Positions 44,070-54,242 are shown, numbered from the stretch's first letter. The stretch: DNA of 64,000 nucleotides from Dendrophyllia cribrosa (GCA_024195265.1 JAJLRJ010000008.1:23720958-23784957), one strand, 5' to 3'. Notes: generated by a model from the sequence alone, not told the origin. A program made the numbers and translations.

Positions 44070-44857
44070 GTGTTATTGACTTACTCGGTGGTGGTGCTGG
44101 TTTAAAGGAGTTCAAGGCTTCGCTGTTGGCTTCGCGTGGTTTTATAACCCTCGCGTTGGATTATTATACCCTTGACGAGACCGGAAATATTCCAAAAGTT
44201 TTCGAGTTGGAATACTTCGAAGAAGTGGTGGATTGGCTGAGCAATCACCCCAAGGTTTTACCAGGAGGCATCGGATTGCATGCTATCAGCTTGGGTTCCT
44301 GGATAGCCCTGTTGTTAGCAAGCTTCAGAAGTGATGTTATTAAAGCTACTGTCGCAGTTTCCCCACTCTCGTTCGCCTTTATATCCTCGTTTAAATACCG
44401 AGGAAAATTGTCGGAGATTTTTTCCATTGATGAAAGCAAACTGGTCACGACAGAGTCAGGCCTTGTCGTCCGTTATGGCCTTGCTTCGATCACGGAGGAC
44501 AATGGCTCGGATTCTAAGTTCTCTGCCATAACTCCTTGCGAAAATATTTCTTGTCCCGTGCTACTAATCTATGGTACAGATGATCTTAATGTTAATGCCG
44601 ACTTCTGCGTTAAGCAGGTATACGAGCGCATGAAAGGGAATGGCAAAGGAGAACTATGCTCTGTCTTCTGTTATCCCGGTGCAGGACATCTCATTGAGCC
44701 CCCTTATTCTCCCTTCTGCTATTCATCATATTCTTCAAATAATACCATTGTCTGGGGAGGGGAGACAGTAGCACATGCGCATGCGCAAGGTGATGCTTGG
44801 CCAAAGATTATTGCCTTTTTGAAAAGGAATATTCCACAGACCAAATGCAACTTGTAA
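44070..44857 (+). CDS. BAAT/acyl-CoA thioesterase family, gene 1 exon 2 (alpha/beta-hydrolase, Ser nucleophile)
   Basis: Acceptor TTGCAG at 44064-44069, then 2 nt completing the Gly codon split from exon 1 (18484-18982), then 261 codons and TAA. The combined protein is 428 residues, the usual ACOT/BAAT length. The hydrolase core starts VIDLLGGGAGLKEF. The nucleophile elbow GLHAISLGSW puts Ser at residue 240 (AGC at 44288-44290). The acid is Asp338 in YGTDDLN and the base is His373 in GAGHLIEPPY. A Ser-Asp-His triad is what acyl-CoA thioesterases of this family use. The C-terminus CNL resembles but does not match the peroxisomal PTS1 consensus. Predicted role: hydrolysis of long-chain or bile-type acyl-CoA, cytosolic or peroxisomal. 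The 25-kb intron may affect expression. Confidence 0.93.
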
Positions 44858-45127
44858 CATTCAGAGAATGGAAATTTTGGTCCCACTAATTCTCTTAATT
44901 AAGGTCCACGACTGTGATTATCGAAAAGGGAAAACCCTTTTTTTATCCGGAAGTGTGGAAATTTGACTCCTAGGTTTTTAATTGTATGTGTGTACGTGTG
45001 AACGGAGAGAACAGAATATGTATATGTCCTACCCAAAGTGAACATAAATGCATTACAGTGTGACGCGCCTTACCGTGAACACCCAACTAACTTTTTTACT
45101 AGTTAGCCAATCAGAGAGCGCGAATTC

Positions 45128-45133
45128 AATAAA
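45128..45133 (+). promoter_or_regulatory. Candidate polyadenylation signal, BAAT/ACOT gene 1
   Basis: AATAAA in a block (GCCAATCAGAGAGCGCGAAT) shared with the downstream flank of gene 2, where the signal is at 59064-59069. It is 271 bp after the stop. Confidence 0.4.
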
Positions 45134-45730
45134 GCAATTCACAGTTGTCTACTTAGTAACCTGGCCTTTGTGTGGAAATAGGCTGAAGTTGACCTTGTTT
45201 TAATAAAAACTTTTCTTCTCATATGTAGATCATGTTCTTATGCTAACATGATTACATATGAAAAGCATGAAGGTTTGTATTTAAAAAACAAACTCACTTT
45301 CACTCAGAGGCCAGGGTACTAAGCACACGACAGTAAAATGGTCTATTGACGGGCACACCTCGCAAAGTTGGGCACGATCAAAAAGAATTTGGAAAACTGA
45401 TTAATGATTCGTGTGTCTTAGATCCAATCAAACTAATGATAATGCATCACATGTATACTCTTTGCAGTAATTATTCAGAATTCTATAGTACAACAAATGG
45501 TGACTTAAATATTTTTGTTCAGTACTGTTTTAAGATATCTAGCCTTTTGCCAATGTATTTGGAAAATGTCTCCAACAAAAAAAGCAACCAACAGTTTAGC
45601 AAGTAAGCTGTTATTTGAATGACACCAGCGCCAACGTGTAAATTGGTAGGTAAGCAAGTGGTTCAGAAATGTAAACTAGTTATTTCTACTCGTTGTCTGC
45701 CACTGAAAAAAATAGTCAGACGTCTAGAAT

Positions 45731-46101
45731 ATTTCGTCAACTAGAAAAGCAAAATAATTTTTGGAAGCGCTTGACATTTCTAAACGAACATCGAATACTC
45801 TCAAGAGGTTTGAAAGAGCCTTTCAGTGAAAATTCTATGAAAATTTCTCACTGCCGGGCATTTAGTCTATTTGAGACCGTGCCCCGCAGCCTGTGCAGAA
45901 ATTTTCTAAGTGTCGAGAACATAGCGATCTTATAGTATGCCCAAGTTTGGATATTTCGTCAACCGGAAAAGCAAAATAATTTTTGGAATCGCTTGACATT
46001 TCTAAACGAACATCGAATACTCTCAAAAGGTTTGAAAGAGCCTTTCAGTGAAAATTTCGTGAAAATTTCTGACTGCCGGGCATTTAGTCTATTTGAGACG
46101 C
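45731..46101. repeat. Tandem duplication, ~149-bp copies 222 bp apart
   Basis: ATTTCGTCAAC...AAAGCAAAATAATTTTTGG through GCATTTAGTCTATTTGAGAC occurs at 45731-45879 and 45953-46101 with ~94% identity. The open frames there are duplicated with it. The second copy is adjacent to a helicase relic. Confidence 0.8.
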
Positions 46102-46106
46102 CACAG

Positions 46107-46313
46107 CGTTCTTCCATGGCAAGCACAAACATTGTAAAGATTAAACTCTTTCCAAAACCTGTAGGCAAAATGGCCATGACGTCTCTTCCATAAAGTATTT
46201 TTTTACGGCTATTTCCTGCTCTTTCTCAAGAACGATTTCTTCTCGTCGAATATTGAGAGATGCCAAAGCTTTGAACAACGCTTCGTCTTGGTTTTCGCGT
46301 GGCAACTCTAGTC
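46107..46313 (-). pseudogene. Second RecQ-like helicase fragment, frameshifted
   Basis: On the minus strand a helical lead (LFKALASLNIRREEIVLEKE) is followed, after an extra base in an A7 run near 46196, by Walker A in MAILPTGFGKSLIFTMF. It then ends abruptly. It shares the ILPTGFGKS core with 22869-23228 but differs elsewhere, so it comes from another helicase gene copy. Nothing after motif I remains. Confidence 0.6.
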
Positions 46314-46407
46314 TCCCTTGGGAGATCGCATAACCATTTGATTGACGTGTTTACGTTTTAGAACCAATCAGAACGGCCCGTACGCCGGCGTACGGACTAC
46401 TCAAAAA

Positions 46408-46937
46408 GTATTCTATTCCACAACACTCTCACTCGCACTCATTGTTGAATAGAGGTATGGGAGCGGCGATCGAGCGCCAAGAGGAAGGTGGTAACCTTTT
46501 GCTAGTGATGTTTGACCCCGAATTTCAAGTGAATAGGTGGTTTGCAATCAATCTCTAGAGACATAGATAACAATAGTGAAACGAACAAATGCTGGTGGAC
46601 GAACAAAAGGAGCTAATGAGAGAACTATTGTTTATGTCCACCAGCATGGCGGCGATGACGTAACATGAAAACCACCTATAGGGCTGGGTGGGTGGGCCGT
46701 CGCCACCTTCTCTTCCGGGCGCTTGATCACGTTTGAAGGGCAGAATGCTGGTGAGAGTCATCTTTTATCCTTATTTAACATCCCTAGGGATTGCCAGACT
46801 CAATGGGGTTCGTTAACATAGTTCGAGTCGAAATACCTCTGGAATTCAGTCTTCGCGCTTTATTTCGAGTGTTGTGAATAGTATTCTATTCCACAACACT
46901 CTCACTCGCACTCATTGTTGAATAGAGGTATGGGAGC
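46408..46937. repeat. 57-bp direct repeats ~470 bp apart
   Basis: TATTCTATTCCACAACACTC through GAATAGAGGTATGGGAGCG occurs at 46411-46464 and 46882-46938. The second abuts the 172-bp direct repeat at 46710-46881, whose end GTGTTGTGAATAG is itself related. A foldback on ATGCTGGTGGAC/GTCCACCAGCAT lies between at 46590-46645. Confidence 0.7.
46710..46881 (-). repeat. 172-bp direct terminal repeat, distal copy (LTR-like)
   Basis: CTCTTCCGGGCGCTTGATCA through GTGTTGTGAATAG matches 50082-50253 with only one or two differences. It lies downstream of the minus-strand gag-like gene. It lacks TG...CA ends and no primer-binding site or polypurine tract was recognised. Confidence 0.75.
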
Positions 46938-47036
46938 GTTGATCTCGCCGCTTCCTATCCTGGTTCCCACCAGAGGAGCACAACAACCCAAGCCCCCACA
47001 GACCAAAAGAACCTCCCAAACCTTAACACCCCAAAC

Positions 47037-47297
47037 TCACCCATCCTCAACAAATGACATTTTATTCAAAACATAAAACACAAGAAATCGCAATTCAGAA
47101 ATAGAACCAAGTGTATCACCCTGAATGATTTGACTGAGCCTCTCATCTGGGAACGTTGTCACTCCCATGCCGGCCTTAACAGGGTTTCCCCTCCAATCAA
47201 CCCAACGTACTTTTTCCGGAAAAGACTGGGTTGCAGCTAAGACAGACACGTCAAAAGATAGGTCACACTCCCATTCCCACACCAGTTCAAAGGAAGC
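47037..47297 (-). CDS. Candidate third exon or second ORF of the gag-like element
   Basis: A pyrimidine-rich acceptor (CCTTTTTTAG) precedes 47297. The frame then encodes 86 residues starting ASFELVWEWECDLSFDVSVL and containing VRWVDWRGNPVKAG, ending TAG at 47037. Trp-rich and clearly biased like coding sequence. No family recognised. An in-frame donor linking it to the gag-like exon at 47599-48117 was not found, so it may be alternatively spliced or separately translated. Confidence 0.4.
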   Translation of the reverse strand, partial: ASFELVWEWECDLSFDVSVLAATQSFPEKVRWVDWRGNPVKAGMGVTTFPDERLSQIIQGDTLGSISELRFLVFYVLNKMSFVEDG

Positions 47298-47598
47298 CTA
47301 AAAAAGGAAAAGACGAAGGGAAAAGCGTGGGTGGAGATTTATATTAACAACAAAAGGGGAATAAAAGTATAAGGAGGGAAAACCCAAGGGCCAGCAGGAA
47401 GTGACAATTGTGACCCAGAATGACTAGGAGGGTGACTTAAGATACCCCGTTTTCGCAATTGTCACTAACCACAGTCCCAAGGGTGGTATAGAAGGAATGT
47501 GGAAATAAATACTGAATAATATAAACATCTAAAAACAAGAGAAAGGCACTGAAACAATCATTTATTCCATAATTCCGGTCCATTACTCATCAACAGTT

Positions 47599-50016
47599 CT
47601 ACTTAAAACTTCCTTGTTTATAATTGTCACGCGGAGAGGATTCAGGGAAATCCCTCTTCCTCTTGAAGCAGGTTGCCTTAGTGTGGCCAAACCTCTGGCA
47701 ATAGAAGCAACGAAGCTTATATGGAGCTGATGGGCCATCACGACGTGGAGGCCTAATAAAACTATGTTCCTGCCGCCCTCTGGTGTGCTTATCCACCTTC
47801 GCCACTATCTCCAAAATCTTCTCTTGATCCTTATCCCCCAAGAGAGGGAGAAGGTAATCACGGAACTGGCTGTCGGTAGTGCAGTGAAGCTTAGAACGAA
47901 GTGTCTCACAAGCCAACTTGTAATAGTTCGCACGGTCGTGTTTGCCATCTTGAGCTGCATCCTTTATTGCTTCAATCAAAACCATGGCCTCGTAGCGGGA
48001 GAATTCAGCAATAGGACGGGCAGCCATGATTTGAACTCTACCCAACAGACTCTCCAAGGATGAGGTAGTCAGAGATTCTACCTTCTTCTGTAAAGCAACC
48101 ACGTTCCTCTTCAAAGTCTGAAAAGGATCACATAAAACGCATTCAAACATCCGTCAATGGGCCTTGACGAAAGAATCATGTCACTAATAGTACAATCAAA
48201 TACTGAACTCGATAAAAAATGCATCGTGCACACACTCGCTAGTGATCAGCAGTCATTCCCTAGACGAACGAATCATGTCACCAAGAGTACAATCAAATAC
48301 CGAACTCAAACAATATGCATTGTAAACATACTTCTCAGTGAACAGCAGTCGTTCCCTTGACGAAAGAATCATGTCACTAAGAGCACAATTAAAAACCGAG
48401 CTCGAACAATATGCACTGTAACCACACTCATTAGCGATAATCAGTCGTTCCGTTGATGAAAGAATCATGTCAACCAAGAGTACAATCAAATACTGAGTTT
48501 AAACAAAAAGCATTGTAAACACACTTATTAGTGATCATCAATCGCTCCCTTGACGAAAGAATCATGTCACAAAGAATACAATCAAATACTGAACTCGACG
48601 AACAATATGCATTGTAAACACACTCATTAGTGATCATCAATCGTTCTCTTGACGAAAGAATCATGTCACTTAGAGAACAATCAAATACTGAGTTCAAACA
48701 ATATGCATTGTAAACACACTCATTAGTGATCATCAATCGCTCCCTTGACGAAAGAATCATATCACTAAGAGCACAATTAAATACCCAGCTCAAACAATAT
48801 TCATTGTGCGCGTGCACACACTCATTAGTAAACATCAATCGTTGCCTTGACGAAAGAATCATGTCATTAAGAGCACAATTAAAAACCGAGCTCGAACAAT
48901 ATGCACTGTAACCACACTCATTAGTGATCATCAGACGTTCCCCTGACGAAAGAATCATGTCACTAAGAGTATAATGAAATACCGAGCTCAAACAATACTT
49001 ATTGTAAACACACCCATTAGTGATCGTCAGTCGTTCCCTTGACAAAAGAATCGTGTCACTAAGAGTACAAACAAACACCGAGCCCAAACAATGCTTATTG
49101 CAAACATACTCATTAGTGATCATCAATCGCTCCCTTGACGAAAGAATCATGCCACCAAGAGTACAATCAAATACTGAGCTCGAACAATACTCATCGTAAA
49201 CACACTCATTAGCGATCATCAGTCGTTCCCTTGACGAAAGAATCATGTCACTAAGAGTACAATCAAATACTGAGACCAAACAATAAGCATTGCAAACACA
49301 CTCATTAGTGATCATCAGTCGTTTCCTTGACGAAAGAATCATGTCACTAAGAATACAATCAAATACTGAGTTTAAACAATATGCATTGTAAACACCCTCA
49401 TTAGTGATCATCAATCGTTCCCTTGACGAAAGAATCATGTCACTAAGAGTACAATCAAATACTGAGCCTGAACAAAATGCATCGAAAAACACACATTAGT
49501 GATCATCAGTCGTTCCCTTGGCGAAAGAATCATGTCACTAAGAGTACTGTGGCTCAACAATAAACACATTCAATATCCCAGGCGAGAAATAAAAGTGTAT
49601 TTGAACCCAAGCCAACCGTACCATAAGAACAAATTTAGCGATAACCTTAAGATGCGTGTTACCCTTACACCCAAAATTTACAAAAACTCAACTGAAACAA
49701 CACCGCGCCAAAACTTTTGGGAAATTCGATGGCATAATAGACTACAGTTCAGAAAAATAGTTACCTCGAGTTCTCCATGTTCACCCTGACCTAGCGGTTG
49801 CGCTGGCTGTGCTGGTTGTGCCACTTGTGCTGGTTGTGCCGCTTGTGCTGGTAATTGTGCCGGCTGTGCCAGTTGTGCCGCTTGTGCCGGCCGTGCTGGT
49901 TGTGCCGCTTGTGCTGGCTGTGCCGCTTGTGCTGGTTGTACTGGCCGTGCCAGTGGAGCTGGCTGCGCTGGACGCACCGGTCGTGCTGGTTGAAGTGGCA
50001 TCTGTGGATCCGCCAT
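47599..50016 (-). CDS. Gag-like protein with CCHC knuckle, two exons
   Basis: Exon 1 is 50016-49765 (84 codons, ATG in ATTATGGCGGATCC) and encodes a low-complexity AQPAQ-repeat N-terminus ending GEHGELE before a GTAACT donor. The acceptor TCCTTTTCAG leads to exon 2 at 48117-47599 in the same phase: a short coiled coil (LKRNVVALQKKVESLTTSSL), a helical domain (ARPIAEFSRYEAMVLIEAIK), then CFYCQRFGHTKATC, a CX2CX4HX4C knuckle, and a basic tail ending in a stop. Total 256 residues. Helical domain plus knuckle is the layout of retroelement Gag proteins, but spliced gag genes are unusual. The 1,647-bp intron consists mostly of a 96-bp minisatellite. Confidence 0.65.
48150..49550 (-). repeat. 96-bp minisatellite, ~14 copies, in the gag-like intron
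   Basis: Unit includes TTGACGAAAGAATCATGTCA, CTAAGAGTACAATCAAATAC and ACACTCATTAGTGATCATCA. The period is 96 bp (99 in one unit), which is divisible by three, so a minus-strand frame of 340 codons (49492-48470) stays open as a 32-residue repeat (FDCTLSDMILSSRERLMITN). It lies between a good donor and acceptor, so it is interpreted as intronic rather than coding. Confidence 0.9.
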
Positions 50017-50081
50017 AATCACAACAACAGATAATCTTCTTCACTTGAAATTCGGCGGTCACAGAAAAGAGTCGTCAAATG

Positions 50082-50253
50082 CTCTTCCGGGCGCTTGATC
50101 ACGTTTGAAGGGCAGAATGCTGGTGAGAGTCATCTTTTATCCTTATTTAACATCCCTAGGGATTGCCAGACTCAATGGGGTTCGTTAACATAGTTCGAGT
50201 CGAAATACCTCTGGAATTCAGTCTTCGCGCTTTATTGCGAGTGTTGTGAATAG
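50082..50253 (-). repeat. 172-bp direct terminal repeat, proximal copy (LTR-like)
   Basis: Partner of 46710-46881. It ends 65 bp upstream of the gag-like ATG at 50016, so it would contain the promoter if the element is an LTR retroelement. Confidence 0.75.
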
Positions 50254-51087
50254 CCCACGAAACCGAGCAGGCGGTTTCTCACGGCTTCGCCGCTCGCGAA
50301 TTATCGCGCGCGCCAACAAAAAAACCGCCGGCTACGCAGGCTATCAAATTACCGGAGAACTTCTACAAATTTTATTTAACTTAGATATTTTAGCCTAGGG
50401 TTTTTTCTGGTGCACGTTCTGTTTCTTTCTCCTAGAATATTTTGATTATTTTTGTAATTTTTTAAATCAGAAATTTAATCTATTATTATATCAATAAACT
50501 CTGCTTTTATTGTCAATGCTTTCATTGGTCATTGACGTGCGCCGAACATTCGATTCTCCCTCCACCGTTGAACATTCCAATATACCTCTATCCGAGCTAA
50601 CCTAACTTCTGAGGTCTGACTAATCTGTTTGTATAGGGTGGTAACGTTTTGGTGGCCATTGTCATAAGTAAACCGAGAAAGAAGATCAAAGGCTCCCGTG
50701 AGCCAACCCGTGAATAAGAAATGCTAACGCATAACGCAATATTGCGGTAATCTTGTGTTTTTAAACCGACACGGTTCGATATTTTTTAAAATTAAACGTA
50801 ACGACTTTTGACGAACGCCAAAAAAAAAAAAGGAAAAAGGTAGATATGCGATAAAACGCGTATTAAAATGCGTGTCTCTGTTGAAAAATCAATTTCAAGT
50901 CTGCAGATCGGTTTCAATGGTCCATTAAAGGACTCCAAATACAAAACATCAGAGCAGCGCTTTCAAAATGCCCCCTTTTTCGGCGATCGACTATTGCTTT
51001 GCCACGAAAACCTTACGCGCTGGTCAGCGGAACTACCAAGAAAAGTTTACAGCCGATGGAGTGAGAGAGTGAGTGAGTGAGTGAGTG
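50254..51087. other. Flank shared with the downstream side of gene 2, no gene seen
   Basis: 50490-50600 (TTATTGTCAATGCTTTCATT, GGTCATTGACG, CATTCCAATATACCTCTA) aligns with 59630-59715. This is part of the ancestral tandem duplication that also contains the BAAT/ACOT genes. A block with GACACGGTTCGATATTTT at 50770 is repeated at 14530. A (GTGA)n run ends at 51087. Confidence 0.5.
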
Positions 51088-51162
51088 GGCAATGCGTTCA
51101 TGTAACACTTACACAACGCGTCCCACAACACTGATAACACTTACACAACGCGTCCCATATAT

Positions 51163-51500
51163 CACCCCCAGTTTACCACAGTTCACCCCAGTTTGACATC
51201 GTTTACCTCCGTTCACCCCAGTTTGCCGTCGTTTACCCACATTCACTCCAGTTTGCCATCATTTACCCCCGTTCACCCCAGTTTGCCGTCGGTTACCCAC
51301 ATTCACCCCAGTTTGCCATTATTTACCCACATTCACCCCCGTTTGCCATCATTTACCCACATTCACTCCAGTTTGCCATCATTTACCCCCGTTCACCCCA
51401 GTTTGCCGTCGGTTACCCACATTCACCCCAGTTTGCCATCATTTACCCCCGTTCACCCCAGTTTGACATCGTTTATCCCCGTTCACCCCAGTTTTTAAGC
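51163..51500 (-). repeat. 30-bp minisatellite, ~11 units, inverted orientation
   Basis: Unit TTGCCATCATTTACCCCCGT then TCACCCCAGT, the complement of the array at 52182-53512. Open in several frames because the period is a multiple of three. Confidence 0.95.
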
Positions 51501-51636
51501 CCGTGCTTAACTGGCTTACAGTCAGGTACGCCCCTGCCAATCTGTTACCCTATTTCGGGCTTTAGTCGGGCTTTCGAAATATTAGATTATCAAATATTTA
51601 TGCAACATCTAATTTTTAAATTTTAAATCAGTGCAT

Positions 51637-51642
51637 TATTAC

Positions 51643-51680
<38 letters not shown>
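51637..51680 (+). repeat. (TTA)n microsatellite
   Basis: About 14 units, directly before the 390-bp MITE at 51688. Confidence 0.95.
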
Positions 51681-51681
<1 letters not shown>

Positions 51682-51687
51682 GAAGGA

Positions 51688-52077
51688 ATAGAGTACCGAA
51701 GTGTGACGTCACACTTGTGAAATTATGGGAGTTAATTAGATATTCGGAAAGGGCATGACGAAAAATGCCCGCTTGCCAAAAATCAGCATCTTATTGCAAT
51801 TTGGGGGTGAGATATTGGCACCGTTATGCTCTGATGACTCCATACAAACCTTTCTAATTTTGCCTTGGTTCATTACGTAATGAACCAAGGCAAAAATTAG
51901 AAATGTTTGTATGGAGTCATCAGAGCATAACGGTGCCAATATCTCACCCCCCAAATTGCAATAAGATGCTGATTTTTGGCAAGCGGGCATTTTTCGTCAT
52001 GCCCTTTCCGAATATCTAATCAAATCCCATAATTTCACAAATTTAGTTTTTATGACGTCATCACTTCGGTACTCTAT
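51688..52077. mobile_element. 390-bp palindromic MITE, copy 2
   Basis: Same length and almost the same sequence as 17494-17883. It is inserted between the two minisatellite blocks, so it is younger than the element at 51088-53552. Confidence 0.9.
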
Positions 52078-52181
52078 TTAAAAGTTAGTATAAATCGTAA
52101 ATATTTAGGAATTAGTTATTAGTTTTTTAGTTTCTAAATGACCAAGTATTTTATTCTAATTCCTTGTAAATAGTTTTAACG

Positions 52182-53512
52182 ATGGCAAACTATGGTGAAC
52201 GGGGGTAAACGATGGCAAACTAGGGTGAACGTAGGTAAATGATGGGAAACTAAGGTGACCGGGGGTGAACGATGGCAAACTAAGGTAAACGGGGGTAAAT
52301 GATGGCTAACTAGGGTGAACGTAGGTAAACGATGGCAAACTAGGGTGAACGGGGGTAAACGATGGCAAACTGGGGTGAACGGGGATAAACGATGGCAAAC
52401 TGGGGTGAACGGAGGTTAATGATGGCAAACAAGGGTGAACGTGGGTAAACGATGGCAAACTAGGGTGAACGGGGATAAACGATGGCAAACTGGGGTGAAC
52501 GGGGGTAAACAATGGCAAAATGGGGTAAACGGGGGTAAACGATGGCAAACTGGGGTGAACGAGGGTAAACGATGGCAAAATGGGGTGAACCGGGGTAAAC
52601 GATGGCAAACTGGGGTGAACGGAGGTTAATGATGGCAAACAAGGGTGAACGTGGGTAAACGATGGCAAACTAGGGTGAACAGGGATAAACGATGGCAAAC
52701 TGGGGTGAACGGGGGTAAACAATGGCAAAATGGGGTAAACGGGGGTAAACGATGGCAAACTGGGGTGAACGAGGGTAAACGATGGCAAAATGGGTGAACG
52801 GGGGTAAACGATGGCAAAATGGGGTGAACGGGGGTAAACGATGTCAAACTAGGGTGAACGGGGGTAAACGATGGCAGACGAGGGTGAATGTAGGTAAACG
52901 ATGGCAAACTAGGGTGAACGGGGGTAAACGATGGCAAACTGGGGTGAACGGGGATAAACGATGGCAAACTGGGGTGAACGGGGGTTAATGATGGCAAACA
53001 AGGGTGAACGTGGGTAAACGATGGCAAACTAGGGTGAACGGGGATAAACGATGGCAAACTGGGGTGAACGGGGGTAAACAATGGCAAAATGGGGTAAACG
53101 GGGGTAAACGATGGCAAACTGGGGTGAACGGGGGTAAACGATGGCAAAATGGGGTGAACGGGGGTAAACGATGGCAAAATGGGGTGAACGGGGATAAACG
53201 ATGTCAAACTAGGGTGAACGGGGGTAAACGATGGCAGACGAGGGTGAACGGGGGTAAACGATGGCAAACTGGGGTCAACGGGGGTAAACGATGGCAAACT
53301 AGGGTGAATGTGGGTAAACGATGGCAAACTAGGGTGAACGGGGGTAAACGATGGCAAACTGGGGTGAACGGGGATAAACGATGGCAAACTGGGGTGAACG
53401 GGGGTAAACAATGGCAAAATGGGGTGAACGGGGTTAAACGATGTCAAACTGGGGTGAACGGGGGTAAACGATGGCAAACTGGGGTGAACGGGGGTAAATG
53501 ATGGCAAACTGT
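52182..53512 (+). repeat. 30-bp minisatellite, ~44 units
   Basis: Unit GATGGCAAACTGGGGTGAAC then GGGGGTAAAC. Variant units (GATAAAC, ATGGCAAAATG, AAACAAGGG) recur as ordered blocks, for example starting 52441, 52651 and 53011, which are 7 and 12 units apart. This shows higher-order duplication. One unit near 52790 is 29 bp and changes frame. The long frames through it (up to 293 codons) are periodicity artefacts. Confidence 0.97.
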
Positions 53513-53645
53513 TATGGGACGCGTTGTGTAAGTGTTACATGATCGCATTACCAGTGAGTGTCTGGGAGACTGTCTGTCTGGGATAGCTTTTACCACTACC
53601 CATACTACCTTGCGGTCTTGGCTTATATGAACTTTGAGCTTTGAT

Positions 53646-53707
53646 CCGTCTGTAGACTGCTAGTCACGCAATCATCAGCGGGTTAAATTCAGCAAAATCG
53701 ACTGCAA
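53646..53707 (+). promoter_or_regulatory. 5' flank shared with gene 1
   Basis: AGTCACGCAATCATC, TTAAATTCAGCAAAATCGAC and TGCAA before the ATG are nearly identical to 18420-18483. It is the only non-coding segment before the ATG conserved between the paralogues. Confidence 0.5.
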
Positions 53708-54206
53708 ATGGCGAAATCGGTCATTTGTGTAGAACCCGCATCTTCACTTGTTGATGAGAAAGTTAAAATTCTCGTAAATGAACTTGATGCGAAGCAGACT
53801 GTTACACTAGAAGCAAAGATAGTGGGCGACAAAGGCGAGGTGTTCGAGTCCCACGCTCACTATATCGCAGATAAAGATGGCAAAGTTGATGTTTGCCGCG
53901 ACTCGTCCTTGGGAGGATCTTACAGCGGAGTTGAACCTATGGGATTGTTATGGAGCATGAAACCTGCACCAGGACAGAGAAAAAGTCTTCGGCTTTTGAA
54001 AAGGGATGTTACCAAACCGTATAATGTCCTTTTGAATTGTTTTGATGGCCATATAACTCCATGCGAAACATCCCTGCAACCACCACCATTGTCGAGCACG
54101 ACATTTCAGAAGTGGTACATGGCGGATGGAGTGAAAAGGATCGTTTTAAAAGAGCAGCGATTTCGTGGGACGTTGTTTATCCCGCCCGGAAAAGGACCTT
54201 TCCCCG
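53708..54206 (+). CDS. BAAT/acyl-CoA thioesterase family, gene 2 exon 1 (N-terminal domain)
   Basis: 166 codons plus one base, ending CCC|G before GTAAGT, the same length and splice phase as 18484-18982. It carries the same family hallmarks (SHAHYIAD, LGGSYSGVEPMGLLWSM, LLKRDV, PPGKGPFPG). It differs from gene 1 at a few residues: Cys7 for Ser, Ser12 for Cys, Lys20 for Arg, Asp27 for His, and Leu for Val in NVLLNC. The N-terminal domain positions the acyl-CoA over the hydrolase active site in the second exon (57546-58336). The gene lies in tandem with gene 1 and in the same orientation. Confidence 0.94.
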
Positions 54207-54242
54207 GTAAGTAGCTTTAAGTAATATAAATGTACACCTCAA

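Larger units (their letters stand above)
46710..50253 (-). mobile_element. 3.5-kb LTR-like element with spliced gag-like gene and no polymerase
   Basis: Two 172-bp direct repeats bracket a minus-strand gag-like gene, a further exon-like frame (47037-47297) and a 96-bp minisatellite. No reverse transcriptase, integrase or protease was found. Nearly identical repeats suggest recent insertion or gene conversion. It could be a non-autonomous LTR retrotransposon, or a cellular gene caught between unrelated direct repeats. No target duplication seen. Confidence 0.6.
51088..53552. mobile_element. 2.47-kb inverted-repeat element filled with 30-bp minisatellite
   Basis: Ends GGCAATGCGTTCATGTAACA and complement (about 38 bp, two mismatches) are flanked by AGTGAGTG on both sides (51080-51087, 53553-53560), an 8-bp duplication. 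The left flank lies in a GTGA microsatellite, so the duplication is not conclusive by itself. Inside are a minus-sense and a plus-sense block of the same 30-bp minisatellite around a MITE. No coding gene. It lies just upstream of BAAT/ACOT gene 2. Confidence 0.75.

Noticed and set aside
48470..49492. 340-codon minus-strand gene
   Set aside because: It is a 96-bp minisatellite lying between a good donor and acceptor of the gag-like gene, so it is best read as intron. It is kept as a finding because the frame is open.
49781..50062. 93-codon Thr/Ser/Gly repeat frame opposite to and overlapping the gag-like first exon (and 49809-50018 plus strand)
   Set aside because: Alternative frames of the GCNCAGCC-type repeat that encodes AQPAQ. 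The gag-like frame has the ATG, donor and phase agreement.
52306..53507. Long open frames (up to 293 codons, Ser/Pro/His/Phe repeats, and plus-strand Gly/Lys/Trp repeats) at 51193-51498 and 52306-53507
   Set aside because: They exist in several frames on both strands because the 30-bp minisatellite period is divisible by three. No start context or splice sites, and a 29-bp unit shifts the frame.
51163..53512. CRISPR-like regular 30-bp repeats
   Set aside because: Units are contiguous with no unique spacers, no cas genes, and the context is a eukaryotic transposon.
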